Under the pieces are notes generated by a model. The model saw only the letters and a program-made list of their open reading frames with translations, had not been told where the DNA came from and did not search any database. Made by a program: the position numbers and the translations under genes. Below, one piece after another: positions 54,161 to 62,799 of a stretch of 64,000 nucleotides of DNA. The first letter of the stretch is position 1. Every line of letters starts with the position of its first letter. This DNA comes from Paragordius varius (lineage: Eukaryota > Nematomorpha). The stretch lies in the NCBI GenBank assembly GCA_964247055.1, contig OZ176060.1, positions 992,001 through 1,056,000 of the forward strand. The letters are read 5' to 3'.

Positions 54161-57100
54161 ATGGCAGACGAAGATTTTGAACAGGTGTGCTCAGGGGCGT
54201 CTGAAACATTCCCCATGCAATGTTCAGCTTTGAGGAAAAATGGCTTGGTAGTTCTTAAAGGACGTCCCTGTAAAATTGTTGAAATGTCAACCTCTAAAAC
54301 TGGAAAACATGGGCATGCCAAGGTTAGTTTGAAAGAATATTCTAGAAAATTTGAGTAAAATACATAAAAATTGAGAAAATCAGCTGTTTTCGGGAGTTTT
54401 TAGCGAAAAAATTGACAAAATAAAGTAAAAATTGAGTACTTTAAGTTTTTTTTGAAAAATCAGATTGAAATTGACAAAATTCGAAAAAAATGAATCAGCT
54501 GATTATCATTAAAAATAAAGTGTTTCTATAAAAAATAAGTTAGAATTGAGTATTTTGAGGTTTTTTTCCCTAAAAAATGGCTTGGTAGTTCTCAAAGGAC
54601 GTCCCTGTGAAATTGTTGAAATGTCAACCTCTAAAACTGGGAAACATGGACATGCAAAAGTTATTTTCTTAAAAATCAGCTGTTTTCCAAGATTTTTCTG
54701 GAAAAATTGATTAAAAATTGTAAATTGAGAAAAGCAGCTGTTTTCGGGAAGTCTTTATCGAAAAAATTGACAAAATAACTTAAAAATTGAGTATTTTAAG
54801 GGTTTTTTAAAAAAATCTGATTGAAATTGACAACACGAGAAAAAATGGGAAAATCAGCTGATTATCATTAAAAAATGGTTGAAGATAGTTAGAATTGAGT
54901 TTTTTGAGGCTTTTCCTTTTAAAAAATGTATAAAAATGGCTTGGTAGTTCTCAAAGGACGTCCCTGTAAAATTGTTGAAATGTCAACCTCTAAAACTGGG
55001 AAACATGGGCATGCAAAAGTTATTTTCTTAAAAATCAGCTGTTTTTTAAAATATTTTTAGAAAAATTTCATTAAAAATTGTGAAAAAATGGTTTAAAATG
55101 AAGTATTAACTCGTTTTTTTCTGAAAAAATTGATAGATATTGAGAAAATCAGCTGTTTTCCGGAGTTTTTAACTTAAAATGGCTTAATAGTTCATAAAGG
55201 ACGTCCCTGTAAAATTGTGTAAATGTCAACGTCTAAAACTGGGAAACATAGGCATGGAAATGTTAGTTTAGAGATTTTTGAAGAATATTGAATGATTAAA
55301 ACAGCTGATTTGGGGTGTTTTTAACCTTAAAATGGTTAAAAAATTGAAAAAATTGTATATAATCAAGTATTTATTCGTTTTTCGTGGAAAAATTGGATTG
55401 ATATTTAAAAATTGACTAAATTACGAAAAAATCAGCTGATATCTATAATTTTATTTTTTTAGGTTCACTTGGTTGGCATTGATATATTTACTGGGAAAAA
55501 GTATGAAGATATTTGTCCCTCAACACACAATATGGAAGTTCCAAATGTTTCACGCATTGAATATCAGGTGATTTTATGCTATACAAGAGCACAGATGATT
55601 AACGTATTGGGTTAACAACAGCTGTTTTTATTTAAGAATATTTTGTTTTTTAAAAAAATTTTTAAATTTATTTTTTGATAATTTTAATTTTTATTCTTAA
55701 AATTAGCAATTATATATCATGTTTTTAATTTGATATATATTAAGTTTTTTAAAAAATGTCAGCTGTTTTTATTTAAAAATGGTTTTAAGAATAAGGATTA
55801 TTTTTTAAATTTAAAAGTTAATGAACTGTTTTAAGAGTATTTTGAGCAAAATTGAAAACATTGTATTTTAAGCAAACACACTTTATAGTATAAAAGCGGT
55901 TTTATATTTAATTTTAAATATAAATAGTTTTTAATATTTTAAAAGTAAATTTTTATATACGAAAACAACCAGCTGATTAACATTAATATCAGCTGTTTTT
56001 TTAATTTAAAAGTTGAATATCCAAAGTAATTAATAGCTGTTATTATAAAATTGTATTTTCAGTTCATTTCATAAGCGCTTATAAAGAAGCTGTTTTATGT
56101 TTTTTGTGATTTATCAGCTGATTGACATGGATGCAGAAGGCATGAAATTTATTTATTTTAGCATAATAAGTGTGAGTATGAGGTTTAATAAACTTTGTTT
56201 GCTTTTAATATTTATTGTTTTTACTTAATTTAGAGAAAATATAATTAATAATTTGTTATATCATTATCTTTAATTATATAAGCTCTTTAATAAGTATTAG
56301 CTGTTTTGATGTTTTTATGTGATTTAATCAGCTGATCTACATGGATGGAGAAGGTTAAATGAAATTTTTTTTTATTAAAAAGTGTGAGTATGATGTTTAA
56401 TAAACTTTGTTTGTTTTAATATTTTATTTTAGAGGTAACATTTAATTAAATAATTTGATATAAATACCTTCATTAATCTTTCATTATATCAGCTGTTTTA
56501 ATATTTTGTTAATTATCAGCTGTTTATGTTTTTATGTGATTTATCAGCTGATCGACATGGATGGAGAAGGTTACATGACACTCATGGATGAAAAGGGAGA
56601 TACTCGCAGTGATTTGAGGTTTTTTTTATTTTTATAAAAAAATTTTTTTTTATTAAATTTAAATATTGAATTTTTAATCAAATTATGAAATAATTTTAAA
56701 TTTGATTTAATTTTTTTAAAACCATTATTTATATTTGTTAATTTAATAAATAATTTTTTATATATTTATAATTTTTTTTTAAAAAATAATAAAATTCTTT
56801 AATATTTTATAAATTTAAAAAAAAAACTTTTTTTCCTAAATTAAAATAAATATGAATTAATTTTATTTAAATAAAATAATTATTTAAAACAAATAAACAT
56901 AAAATTAAATATAAAATAAATTTAAATTTATGTTTTTTAAAATAGATAAAATAATCAGCTGATATTATCTGTTTTCGTACTTTTATGAATGAATTTAAGC
57001 TGTTTATATGTATTATCTTTCAATTAATACAAATTTTTGAAAGTGATTGATATGCATATCGGTCAGAAATCATATGGTTTGGTGCATTATAACAGCTGTT

Positions 57101-57624
57101 TTCCAGCGAAAAATTCCCAACTTTTTAAACTAAAAATAACTTCTTATCAAATCAGCTGATTAGTCATATATAAATATGGACCATATGATTGTATATATAT
57201 CAGCTGTAATCCAGCAAAAAAATAAAACTAGATTTAACTAAAATAAATATAAACTTTTCACTTATCATGAAAATCATGAAATTTTTAGACTATATGGAGC
57301 TCTAAATCCTGAACTCAAACATATGAGTGAAAATTTTAGGGCTAGCGGTTCAGACATCCTTATGACGGTTCAGAAAGCTATAAACAGCTGTTTTTAGGAC
57401 TTTCTGAACAATTTACCTGCTTATAACTGTTTATAATACATTACTTTAATAAATTTAAATCATTTAATTTGTCTTTTAGACTTGATGGAGCACTTAATCC
57501 TGACCTCAAGAAAGACGTGAGTGAAAAATTTGGGGCTGGAGGTTCAGACCTCCTTATAACGGTTCAAAAAGCTATGGGTTGTGAATGTGCCATCAGTTAT
57601 AAAACCATGTCTTCCAATGCTTAA
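54161..57624 (+). CDS. eIF5A: Eukaryotic translation initiation factor 5A (hypusine-containing)
   Basis: Four coding exons: 54161-54322 (54 codons), 55463-55567 (35 codons), 56548-56618 (23 codons plus 2 bases) and 57480-57624. All junctions are GT-AG and the frame is kept, giving 160 residues against about 154-160 for animal eIF5A. The first coding exon begins at the acceptor before 54144, so there is a 5' UTR intron. Residues 1-89 match the family closely: [12 protein letters not shown], then [20 protein letters not shown] with the hypusine lysine at K49, then [16 protein letters not shown]. This N-terminal SH3-like domain carries the lysine modified by deoxyhypusine synthase and hydroxylase. 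The C-terminal OB-fold part ([20 protein letters not shown] onward) is more divergent and ends [12 protein letters not shown]. The protein acts in the cytoplasm at the ribosomal E site and helps peptide-bond formation and termination on stalling sequences. Exons are far less AT-rich than their surroundings. Several exons have partial copies in the introns, listed separately. Confidence 0.96.
54576..54659 (+). pseudogene. Extra copy of eIF5A hypusine-loop segment, copy 2
   Basis: Twenty-eight codons matching residues 27-54 ([11 protein letters not shown]...KTGKHGHAK), 337 bp after the real segment and inside intron 1. By eye six bases differ from the exon; five are synonymous and one changes residue 38 from K to E. 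It is followed by GTTATT, so a donor GT is kept. Upstream, TTTTGAGG matches the exon's GCTTTGAGG but a 12-base T-rich insert separates it from AAAAATGGC. No convincing acceptor precedes it. It is most likely a duplicated exon fragment; use as an alternative exon cannot be excluded. Confidence 0.85.
54935..55018 (+). pseudogene. Extra copy of eIF5A hypusine-loop segment, copy 3
   Basis: Same 28 codons. The encoded peptide is identical to the real one, with four base changes (CTT-CTC, GGA-GGG, GCC-GCA, AAG-AAA), all synonymous and all shared with copy 2. A GT donor (GTTATT) follows. In frame just upstream there is a stop at 54920 and an ATG at 54926 (reading MYKNGLVVL). Surrounding intron sequence has diverged much more than the 84 coding bases. 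Confidence 0.85.
55178..55261 (+). pseudogene. Extra copy of eIF5A hypusine-loop segment, copy 4 (decayed)
   Basis: Recognisable over the same 84 bases (AAAGGACGTCCCTGTAAAAT, GTCAACGTCTAAAACTGGGA) but with many changes, including an in-frame TAA after ATTGTG. The flanking GTTAGT donor is exactly that of the real exon. It is the oldest-looking of the three intronic copies. Confidence 0.82.
56118..56150 (+). pseudogene. Partial copy of eIF5A coding exon 3, copy a
   Basis: TTTTTGTGATTTATCAG, matching the real acceptor region, is followed by CTGATTGACATGGATGCAGA, encoding LIDMDAEG. Similarity is lost about ten codons in, and no donor at the homologous place is present. It lies 430 bp upstream of the true exon. 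Confidence 0.8.
56332..56361 (+). pseudogene. Partial copy of eIF5A coding exon 3, copy b
   Basis: Follows GTTTTTATGTGATTTAATCAG and reads LIYMDGEG and then a stop (GGTTAAATG where the true exon has GGTTACATG). The 3' surroundings of copies a and b match each other (GTGTGAGTATGAGGTTTAAT versus GTGTGAGTATGATGTTTAAT), showing that a unit of about 214 bp was duplicated. Confidence 0.82.
57289..57397 (+). pseudogene. Duplicate eIF5A terminal exon with an open frame
   Basis: Preceded by an acceptor (AAATTTTTAG) and in the same splice phase as the real last exon 191 bp downstream. It reads [20 protein letters not shown], then [15 protein letters not shown] and a stop; the real exon has [20 protein letters not shown], then [20 protein letters not shown] and more. 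Relative to the real exon it has one codon fewer and no frameshift over about 29 homologous codons, but many amino-acid changes. Spliced to exon 3 it would give a 148-residue eIF5A with an altered, shorter C-terminus. It could be an alternative terminal exon or a decaying duplicate; the number of replacements favours decay. Confidence 0.75.
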
Positions 57625-58661
57625 TCAAGCCTTTACTATCCAGATCAGCTGATGTTAATCAGGTGATCTGACCGCATGTCTAATTGTGCATTCATTCACG
57701 CGAACATGTGTGTGTTTTAATGATTATTGTTAAAAATGTAGTATAAATGCTTAATGTGTATTATTTTATTATGAATGTTTTATTTAATATTTGAGTGAAT
57801 GTAGTTTATATGTTTTACAATCAAATCAAGTTTGAATTACCGTTTTAATTCTTTACATAAAGCATTGTTTCACACAAACATATGATTTTACAAAATAATT
57901 TTTAGATATATTACTTATGGCATCCTTTCACAATAACATATTTGCAAAATAATTTTCGATTTATTATATAATAGCATTCTTCTTAGATATGATTATGATG
58001 GGTATAAATGATTAAAAACAAAATTATTCCCCTTGAATAATAAAATATTTGATTTCAGGCATGAATGATAATGTTTATTATAGTACCCAAAATTTGATAA
58101 TTTGAATCAAATAATTTATAATTTCTTTGTTCTTGAATGTATTTCATGTGTATAAATTCTTTCACGCAAACGATATATATATATATTAATTTGAATATTA
58201 ATGTTTATTTTATATATATATATATATATATATCACAGAAACCATAATTTCTTGTTTAATATATATAAATGTATGTTAGAATCATTATTTTAATTTCTTA
58301 AATCTTTTAAAAATATGTTTCACAGCATGATTCGCATTCATTTACGCAAACACCTGTTTTGTATGAAAATATAAATGCAGACGTTTTTTTTTCTTTAAAT
58401 TAAACAATTTTTTTGGAAAAATTTTTATATATACTCGCTCATTCATTCATAAAAAGTCAATATTATTACATTTATTTGGATATATATAATAAAATTGTAA
58501 ATATGTTTTATGATTTCTTTTTATTTTTTATATATATATATATATATTTCATTAATTTGTTTGGAATTATTCTGTCATATATTTTATAATATTTTCCCAT
58601 TTTAAAATAAATAACAAATAATAATTACCAAATATTTTATATTAAAAAGGTGCATTCAAAA
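57625..58661 (+). other. eIF5A 3' UTR and flank
   Basis: No gene is visible. A loose motif TTTCACGCAAACAT recurs at about 57690, 57868, 57924, 58160 and 58334. The pair at 57868 and 57924 lies in a short duplicated segment (ACAAAATAATTTTTAGATAT versus GCAAAATAATTTTCGATTTA). Runs of (TA)n lie at about 58171-58186, 58209-58232 and 58536-58548. The transcript end is likely in the first part of this stretch. Confidence 0.5.
58039..58044 (+). terminator. Candidate polyadenylation signal
   Basis: First canonical AATAAA after the eIF5A stop codon, about 415 bases downstream, in TTGAATAATAAAATATTTG. In DNA this AT-rich such hexamers arise by chance, so the assignment is weak. Confidence 0.25.
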
Positions 58662-59334
58662 ATGGCAGACGACTATTTTATAAACATATGTCTATGTTTT
58701 GAAGAGCAGACGATTTGATTTATATTAAAATTGCATCTAATATATTTTGCAGACGATCTTTTCCAAACAACCTTAAATAATCCTTAAAAATAGCAGATGA
58801 CCAAATTCTTATGATGCAGACGATAATTACAAAACTTGTAAAAATAGCAGACGAAAAATTATTGTACTTTTCAGACGATAACTAAGGCAGAAGAAATATT
58901 TTATAAATTTAATTTTTTTCCAGACGAATTTGATTTTTTTATGTAGGCACAGACGATAAATTTTAGTTTTATATGTCGGCAGACGATAACTTGACAAATT
59001 TACAACAAAATACACCATTTTTAATAAATAAAACTATTTTAAGATTTTTTAATTTATAATATATTTATATCCTTTTAGCAGACGATACTTATTACCCGTT
59101 TGTACAACAGACGATTTTATTAAAAAATCTTAAAAAATTGGCTTTTTATATGTTAATTTGTGATTCATAGCAGACGAACAAATATATTTAATCATTTATT
59201 TAGCACACCCCCTCCAACATTAAATTTTTTTTCTAACATTTTTGTTTAAGTATTCATGCCAAACGATATCTTTTTATATAAAAATAAGCAGATGAACATT
59301 TGAACCATAAATTTTAATTTGGCGCATACGAACA
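58662..59334 (+). repeat. CAGACGA motif cluster downstream of eIF5A
   Basis: About fifteen copies of CAGACGA or close variants, usually spaced 25-65 bp. The first reads AAAAATGGCAGACGACTATT (ATG near 58662), matching the eIF5A start AAAAAATGGCAGACGAAGAT. Later ones shrink to GCAGACGATAA or CCAGACGAATTTGATTT. The last before the hAT insertion read AGCAGATGAACATTTGAACC and GCATACGAACAATTTAAAC. The series resumes after the transposon at 61702. Only the 7-10 base core is conserved. Confidence 0.72.
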
Positions 59335-59342
59335 ATTTAAAC

Positions 59343-59354
59343 CAGTGGTACTCA
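59343..59354. repeat. hAT left terminal inverted repeat
   Basis: CAGTGGTACTCA, immediately right of target duplication ATTTAAAC at 59335-59342. Confidence 0.9.
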
Positions 59355-59564
59355 CCAAAAAAATTTGCCGGGCCAAATAAAATATATATTTTTTTCGAGG
59401 GCCATGAACCTTAAAACGGTAAATATTCCATAGCTATTTGCACATATGCACATATTTATATCTAAATCAGCAAAATGAATTTTTTGCGGATGGCATGTAA
59501 ATCCAAGTAAAAACTCCTTTTTCACCATTTAGTTTAAAAAATAATATTTTAACAATATTTATTT

Positions 59565-61240
59565 AATATTAACCAATAATCTTTCACAAATTTGGTTCGC
59601 TGACAGGCCAATCTTAATACGTTGTCTATATGATCATCGGTTAAAATTTCTGTATGTATTTTTGGCATACTTCATTTTTGAATACGTCTTCTTACACGTG
59701 TTATTTGAGGGAAAAACAGTTAGGAGCCACTCTACTTATTTTTCTTCTCTACGATTCCCATGAATATAGCTTCCAAATTAGAATCAGTTTTAAAATCTAC
59801 GAATTCTTCAATAATAAACGCCTGAACCGAAATGCTCAAGTTGCTTAAATTTGTTAATATCCATATGCCATGGATTTTCAAAGAGTTTTAAGCAATTGTT
59901 AATATTTTTTAATTCTTGAAATCAAAATTTTATCCTGTTAGATGGAAATGTTAAATGATTGTCTGTTATTGATCCCCACGGTAAATTCCATATTTTCTCT
60001 ATGAATTTAAGTGTTGGAAAATATAGGAGTGTTTTATTTTATAAAAACTTGTTTATATATTATTAATTTTTCTTCAAAGGCAAATATGATTAGCAAATTG
60101 GGTTTTTATTTTTCCTTGAAGACTTGTATTAACAATACTTAGTTTGTGAGCAAGTCGCAAAGGTAGACTAATAAAACCCACCATTTGTCACTATCATCTT
60201 ATCGTCAAACTTTCTGTTATCCTTTATAAATAATAGAATATCATGAAAACAAAAAATCTAATTGATACTTTACTAAAGCTTTGCCATATTACAGCGTGTG
60301 CAAAAGAATATCATCAAATTCACTGTGGATATCTTTCAAAAGGTTTTTAAATTTACGACGGTTGAATTCTCTGCCACGAATGTTGTTAATTATATTCACA
60401 ACCGTTTAAATTACTGAACTGAATGATTCATCTTTTAAACGCGAAATTAAGTTTTACTGATGAATAAAGCAGTGAAACCATAATATATTTTTAAACTGAT
60501 ATTTGTTTTTCAAAAGAGGAATAAAACCTTTGTTTATTTCAATCATAGAGGGTCAGCCATCTTTGCAAATCGAAACCAATTTTTTCATAGATATACCATT
60601 ATTATCGAAAAAAGTGCTAATTATTTCAAGAGAATCACTTCCTTTCGTGGTATTATTCCTTGGTAAGAATTTAAATATTCCTCGTTTATGTTGCCTCACG
60701 AAAAGATTTTACTGAGGTGTTGAATTCAGTGCTAGAATCCATTTTAATTATTAGCTTTTTCAGAGCCAATAATATATTGAAAAATTTATTTAGACATATC
60801 TTCAATGCGTCAAGCACATGTTGAATCAGAAAGTTTAAATTTTTAATTTGCCTCATGTTTATCAATAAAAAGTGCAACCATTTATTAGACATTTTTTTTA
60901 TTATTTGGGAATCAGTAAACGGTTTCATATTTCCTAAAATATAGCGAATTTCATACCAAGCTAATGTTACAGTTTTTTCTTAGGAGAAAGCTATGCCCAT
61001 AATAGATTTTTCTTTCTTGTATAATTTAATATTTCTATATTTTTTCTTTTCTTCCTCATAATTTTCTGGTTATGAAAATGATGGATTGTAAAATGTTTTT
61101 CCATTGATTTTTTATAATTATGTTGTCCTCACATATACGGCAGGTAACAACATTTTTATTTGTAACGACAAAAAATTTTCCCATTTTTTTAAAGGAGCGA
61201 TTTTCATCGGATTATTTACCTTTTTAGCATTAGATGCCAT
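59565..61240 (-). pseudogene. hAT transposase of the ZBED5/SCAND3-like group, broken
   Basis: Read on the minus strand from an ATG at 61240 (MASNAKKVNNPMKIAPLKKW), fragments in all three frames follow the expected domain order. A BED zinc finger comes first: FFVVTNKNVVTCRICEDN with its CxxC, and the histidine pair in KSMEKHFTIH one frame over. Next is MKPFTDSQIIKK near 60928. The catalytic-fold segment is TTKGSDSLEIISTFFDNNGI, then LVSICKDG and PSMIEINKGFIPLLKN, then FHCFIHQ near 60470-60650. VVNIINNIRGREFNRRKFKN follows at about 60330-60410. The C-terminal dimerisation region is LTDDHIDNVLRLACQRTKF near 59590-59645. Several stops and frameshifts separate these pieces, so no active enzyme is made. 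An intact family member would be a cut-and-paste transposase; identification rests on remembered family motifs. Confidence 0.88.
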
Positions 61241-61663
61241 TCTTTGAATTTATGTTAGAATATTATGTAAATTTTTTTCAAATAGGAATAAAATTTGAAT
61301 TATTTTATAAAAAAAAGGTCGAAATTCGATGTTGATATTTTATGTGAATGATTTATAAAAAATGATGCAGGATACCAATGAAAAAAATATGTATATGCAA
61401 GTTTGGGTGAAAGGCTTGCTTAAATGCAAAAAACATTACAAAAAAATTTTAAAATAGAAAAGAAAAAAGAATACAGAAAGGTGGCCAAAATTTTCAAATC
61501 ATTTCTAAGAAAATTTTTCTACTTTCAAATTGGGTATAAAACAAAAATCATTAAAATTAAAATTAAAGAAAATAAATATTGAAATAAGCTAAAAAAAATT
61601 TATGTTTTTAAATATCATAGGGCAATTTTTAGGCAGTCTTAGGGCCGCATGCGGCCCGCGGTT

Positions 61664-61675
61664 TGAGTATCACTG
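61664..61675. repeat. hAT right terminal inverted repeat
   Basis: TGAGTATCACTG, one mismatch to the left repeat, immediately left of target duplication ATTTAAAC at 61676-61683. Confidence 0.9.
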
Positions 61676-61683
61676 ATTTAAAC

Positions 61684-62480
61684 CATTATTTTTAAAATAG
61701 CAGACGAACATTTTAAACCCATAAATTTCAAATTTTATCATATTTTTATATAAAATATATTATTTAACTTTTGAAACATTTTTTTTATTTTATATATAAT
61801 ATAAATAATCCTTTACTTTTTATTTCTTATTTTGAATATTATATAAATATTTTATTAATTAATTTTATATTTACAAATATAATTTTTTTTTAAAATCCCT
61901 TTATTTTTTATTTTTAGAAGAAAAAATGAATTTTTAGTTGTAATGAAACAAAATTCTTACAAAAATTAGTAAAAATTTAATAAATTATGATTTTTTTTGA
62001 ATAAAAATTTATTTCTTAATATTTTTGAATAAAAATGACATATTTTATGTCATTATTCAAGATAAAAAAATTAGTAAAAACTAGAAAAATTAGAAAATTT
62101 GCTAGTTTTACAGTTAAAATGAATTATTTAATATTTGTCACTCAAAATTGAGAAATTTAATCAAAAATGAGCAAAAACTAGAAAAATAACTAAAATACCC
62201 ACAAAATATCCATCAAATCTTCAAAAAATCATCAAAAATGTCATTTTTCAAACAAAAATAATCTTCAAAAATATTAATTTTAATGAAAAAATCATCATTT
62301 TCAACAAAAAAATAATCAAAATTAATCAAAAAAATTCAAAAAATTCAAAAAATTATTCAAAAAATAACAATATTCCTCAAAAATAACAATATTTCATTCA
62401 AAAATAACAATTTTCTCCTTTCTTATACATATATATATAATAACAAAAATAACAAACAAAAATAACAAACATCACTCATT
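61684..62480. other. AT-rich low-complexity flank right of the hAT element
   Basis: Begins with one more CAGACGAACATTTTAAAC motif at 61702, the continuation of the cluster split by the transposon. At about 61910-61930 an acceptor-like TTTTTATTTTTAG followed by AAGAAAAAATGAA resembles the eIF5A start-exon cassettes but lacks MADEDFE. From 62040 on it is dominated by short phrases such as TCAAAAATGTCATTTTTCAA and AAAATAACAAT. No gene is visible. Confidence 0.5.
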
Positions 62481-62585
62481 TCATCCACATACATATATAA
62501 ATGAGAGAGAGAGTCACTTTCCCCTACAACTACAACAACAATTAAGAGTGATGTGTGTGAGTGATGTGTGTGAGTGGTGGAGTGA

Positions 62586-62612
62586 GTGGAGAGAGAGAGA
62601 GAGAGAGTGTGT
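62586..62612 (+). repeat. (GA)n/(GT)n microsatellite
   Basis: GTGGAGAGAGAGAGAGAGAG followed by AGTGTGT, directly abutting the left arm of the palindrome. Confidence 0.9.
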
Positions 62613-62670
62613 ACAACTACACTCACAACAAGAGTGATGACGTCATCACTCTTGTTGTGAGTGTAGTTGT
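62613..62670. repeat. Perfect 58-bp palindrome centred on TGACGTCA
   Basis: Two 29-base arms pair without mismatch. The left arm begins ACAACTACACTCACAACAAG and the right arm ends CTTGTTGTGAGTGTAGTTGT, meeting at GATGAC/GTCATC (centre between 62641 and 62642). The central TGACGTCA is the canonical CRE octamer bound by CREB/ATF proteins. The DNA could extrude as a cruciform and any transcript would form a hairpin. No function is shown. Confidence 0.93.
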
Positions 62671-62689
62671 GAGTGATGTATTATTATTA

Positions 62690-62730
62690 TTAGAAGAAGA
62701 AGAAGAGAAGAAGAGAGAGAAGAAGGTTTT
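62690..62730 (+). repeat. (AAG)n/(GA)n microsatellite
   Basis: TTAGAAGAAGAAGAAGAGAA and neighbouring AAGAGAGAGAAGAAGG, just after an (ATT)n run at about 62680. Confidence 0.88.
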
Positions 62731-62799
62731 GTTGTTGATTCTTGTTGACACAGACACACATACATGATTGAATGAATGAATGAAGAAAATGTTACTCAC

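Larger units (their letters stand above)
54381..57651 (+). repeat. 24 CAGCTG hexamers across the eIF5A introns
   Basis: CAGCTG occurs at 54381, 54496, 54677, 54735, 54855, 55036, 55150, 55302, 55433, 55619, 55760, 55970, 55990, 56115, 56329, 56490, 56518, 56545, 56956, 57093, 57153, 57201, 57385 and 57646. Nearly all are followed by ATT, ATC or TTTT. None was seen elsewhere in the window. The one at 56545 is the real exon-3 acceptor (TTATCAG followed by CTGATC), and those at 56115 and 56329 belong to its copies. Others sit in short repeated phrases such as AAAATCAGCTGTTTTCGGGA and AATCAGCTGATTATCATT that recur with the duplicated intron units. Confidence 0.85.
59343..61675 (-). mobile_element. 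hAT DNA transposon, complete ends, decayed (2333 bp)
   Basis: Terminal inverted repeats CAGTGGTACTCA (left) and TGAGTATCACTG (right) match at 11 of 12 positions. An identical 8-bp duplication ATTTAAAC flanks the element (59335-59342 and 61676-61683); 8 bp is diagnostic of hAT transposons. The right subterminal part is GC-rich (GGGCCGCATGCGGCCCGCGG), as in BED-finger hAT elements whose ends read CAGTGGTNCTCA. It carries a broken transposase gene on the minus strand. It inserted into the CAGACGA motif cluster: joining the flanks restores AACAATTTAAACCATTATT. Confidence 0.93.
62160..62700 (+). repeat. Palindrome-bearing module, copy 1
   Basis: The order of motifs is ATCAAAAATGAGCAAAAAC, TTCATTCAAAAATAACAAT, ATATATATAATAACAAAAAT, CACTCATTTCATCCACATAC, AATGAGAGAGAG, ACTACAACAACAATTA, GTGATGTGTGTGAGTG, (GA)n and then the long palindrome. 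The same order recurs 1336 bp downstream. The purine/pyrimidine-skewed microsatellites here give the overlapping short open frames at 62423-62767, which are not genes. Confidence 0.8.

Noticed and set aside
57289-57397. Treating the duplicate terminal exon as a second complete eIF5A gene
   Set aside because: Only the last exon is duplicated here; the upstream exons of a second gene are not present in the right order.
58039-58044. Confident placement of the eIF5A transcript end
   Set aside because: AATAAA is expected often by chance in this sequence and no cleavage evidence can be seen, so it is listed only at low confidence.
59654-60715. Plus-strand open frames of 64 and 70 codons
   Set aside because: They are antisense to recognisable hAT transposase segments on the minus strand.
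62423-62767. Overlapping open frames rich in V, S, E and H on both strands
   Set aside because: Translations of (GT)n, (GA)n and (AAG)n microsatellites and of the palindrome arms.
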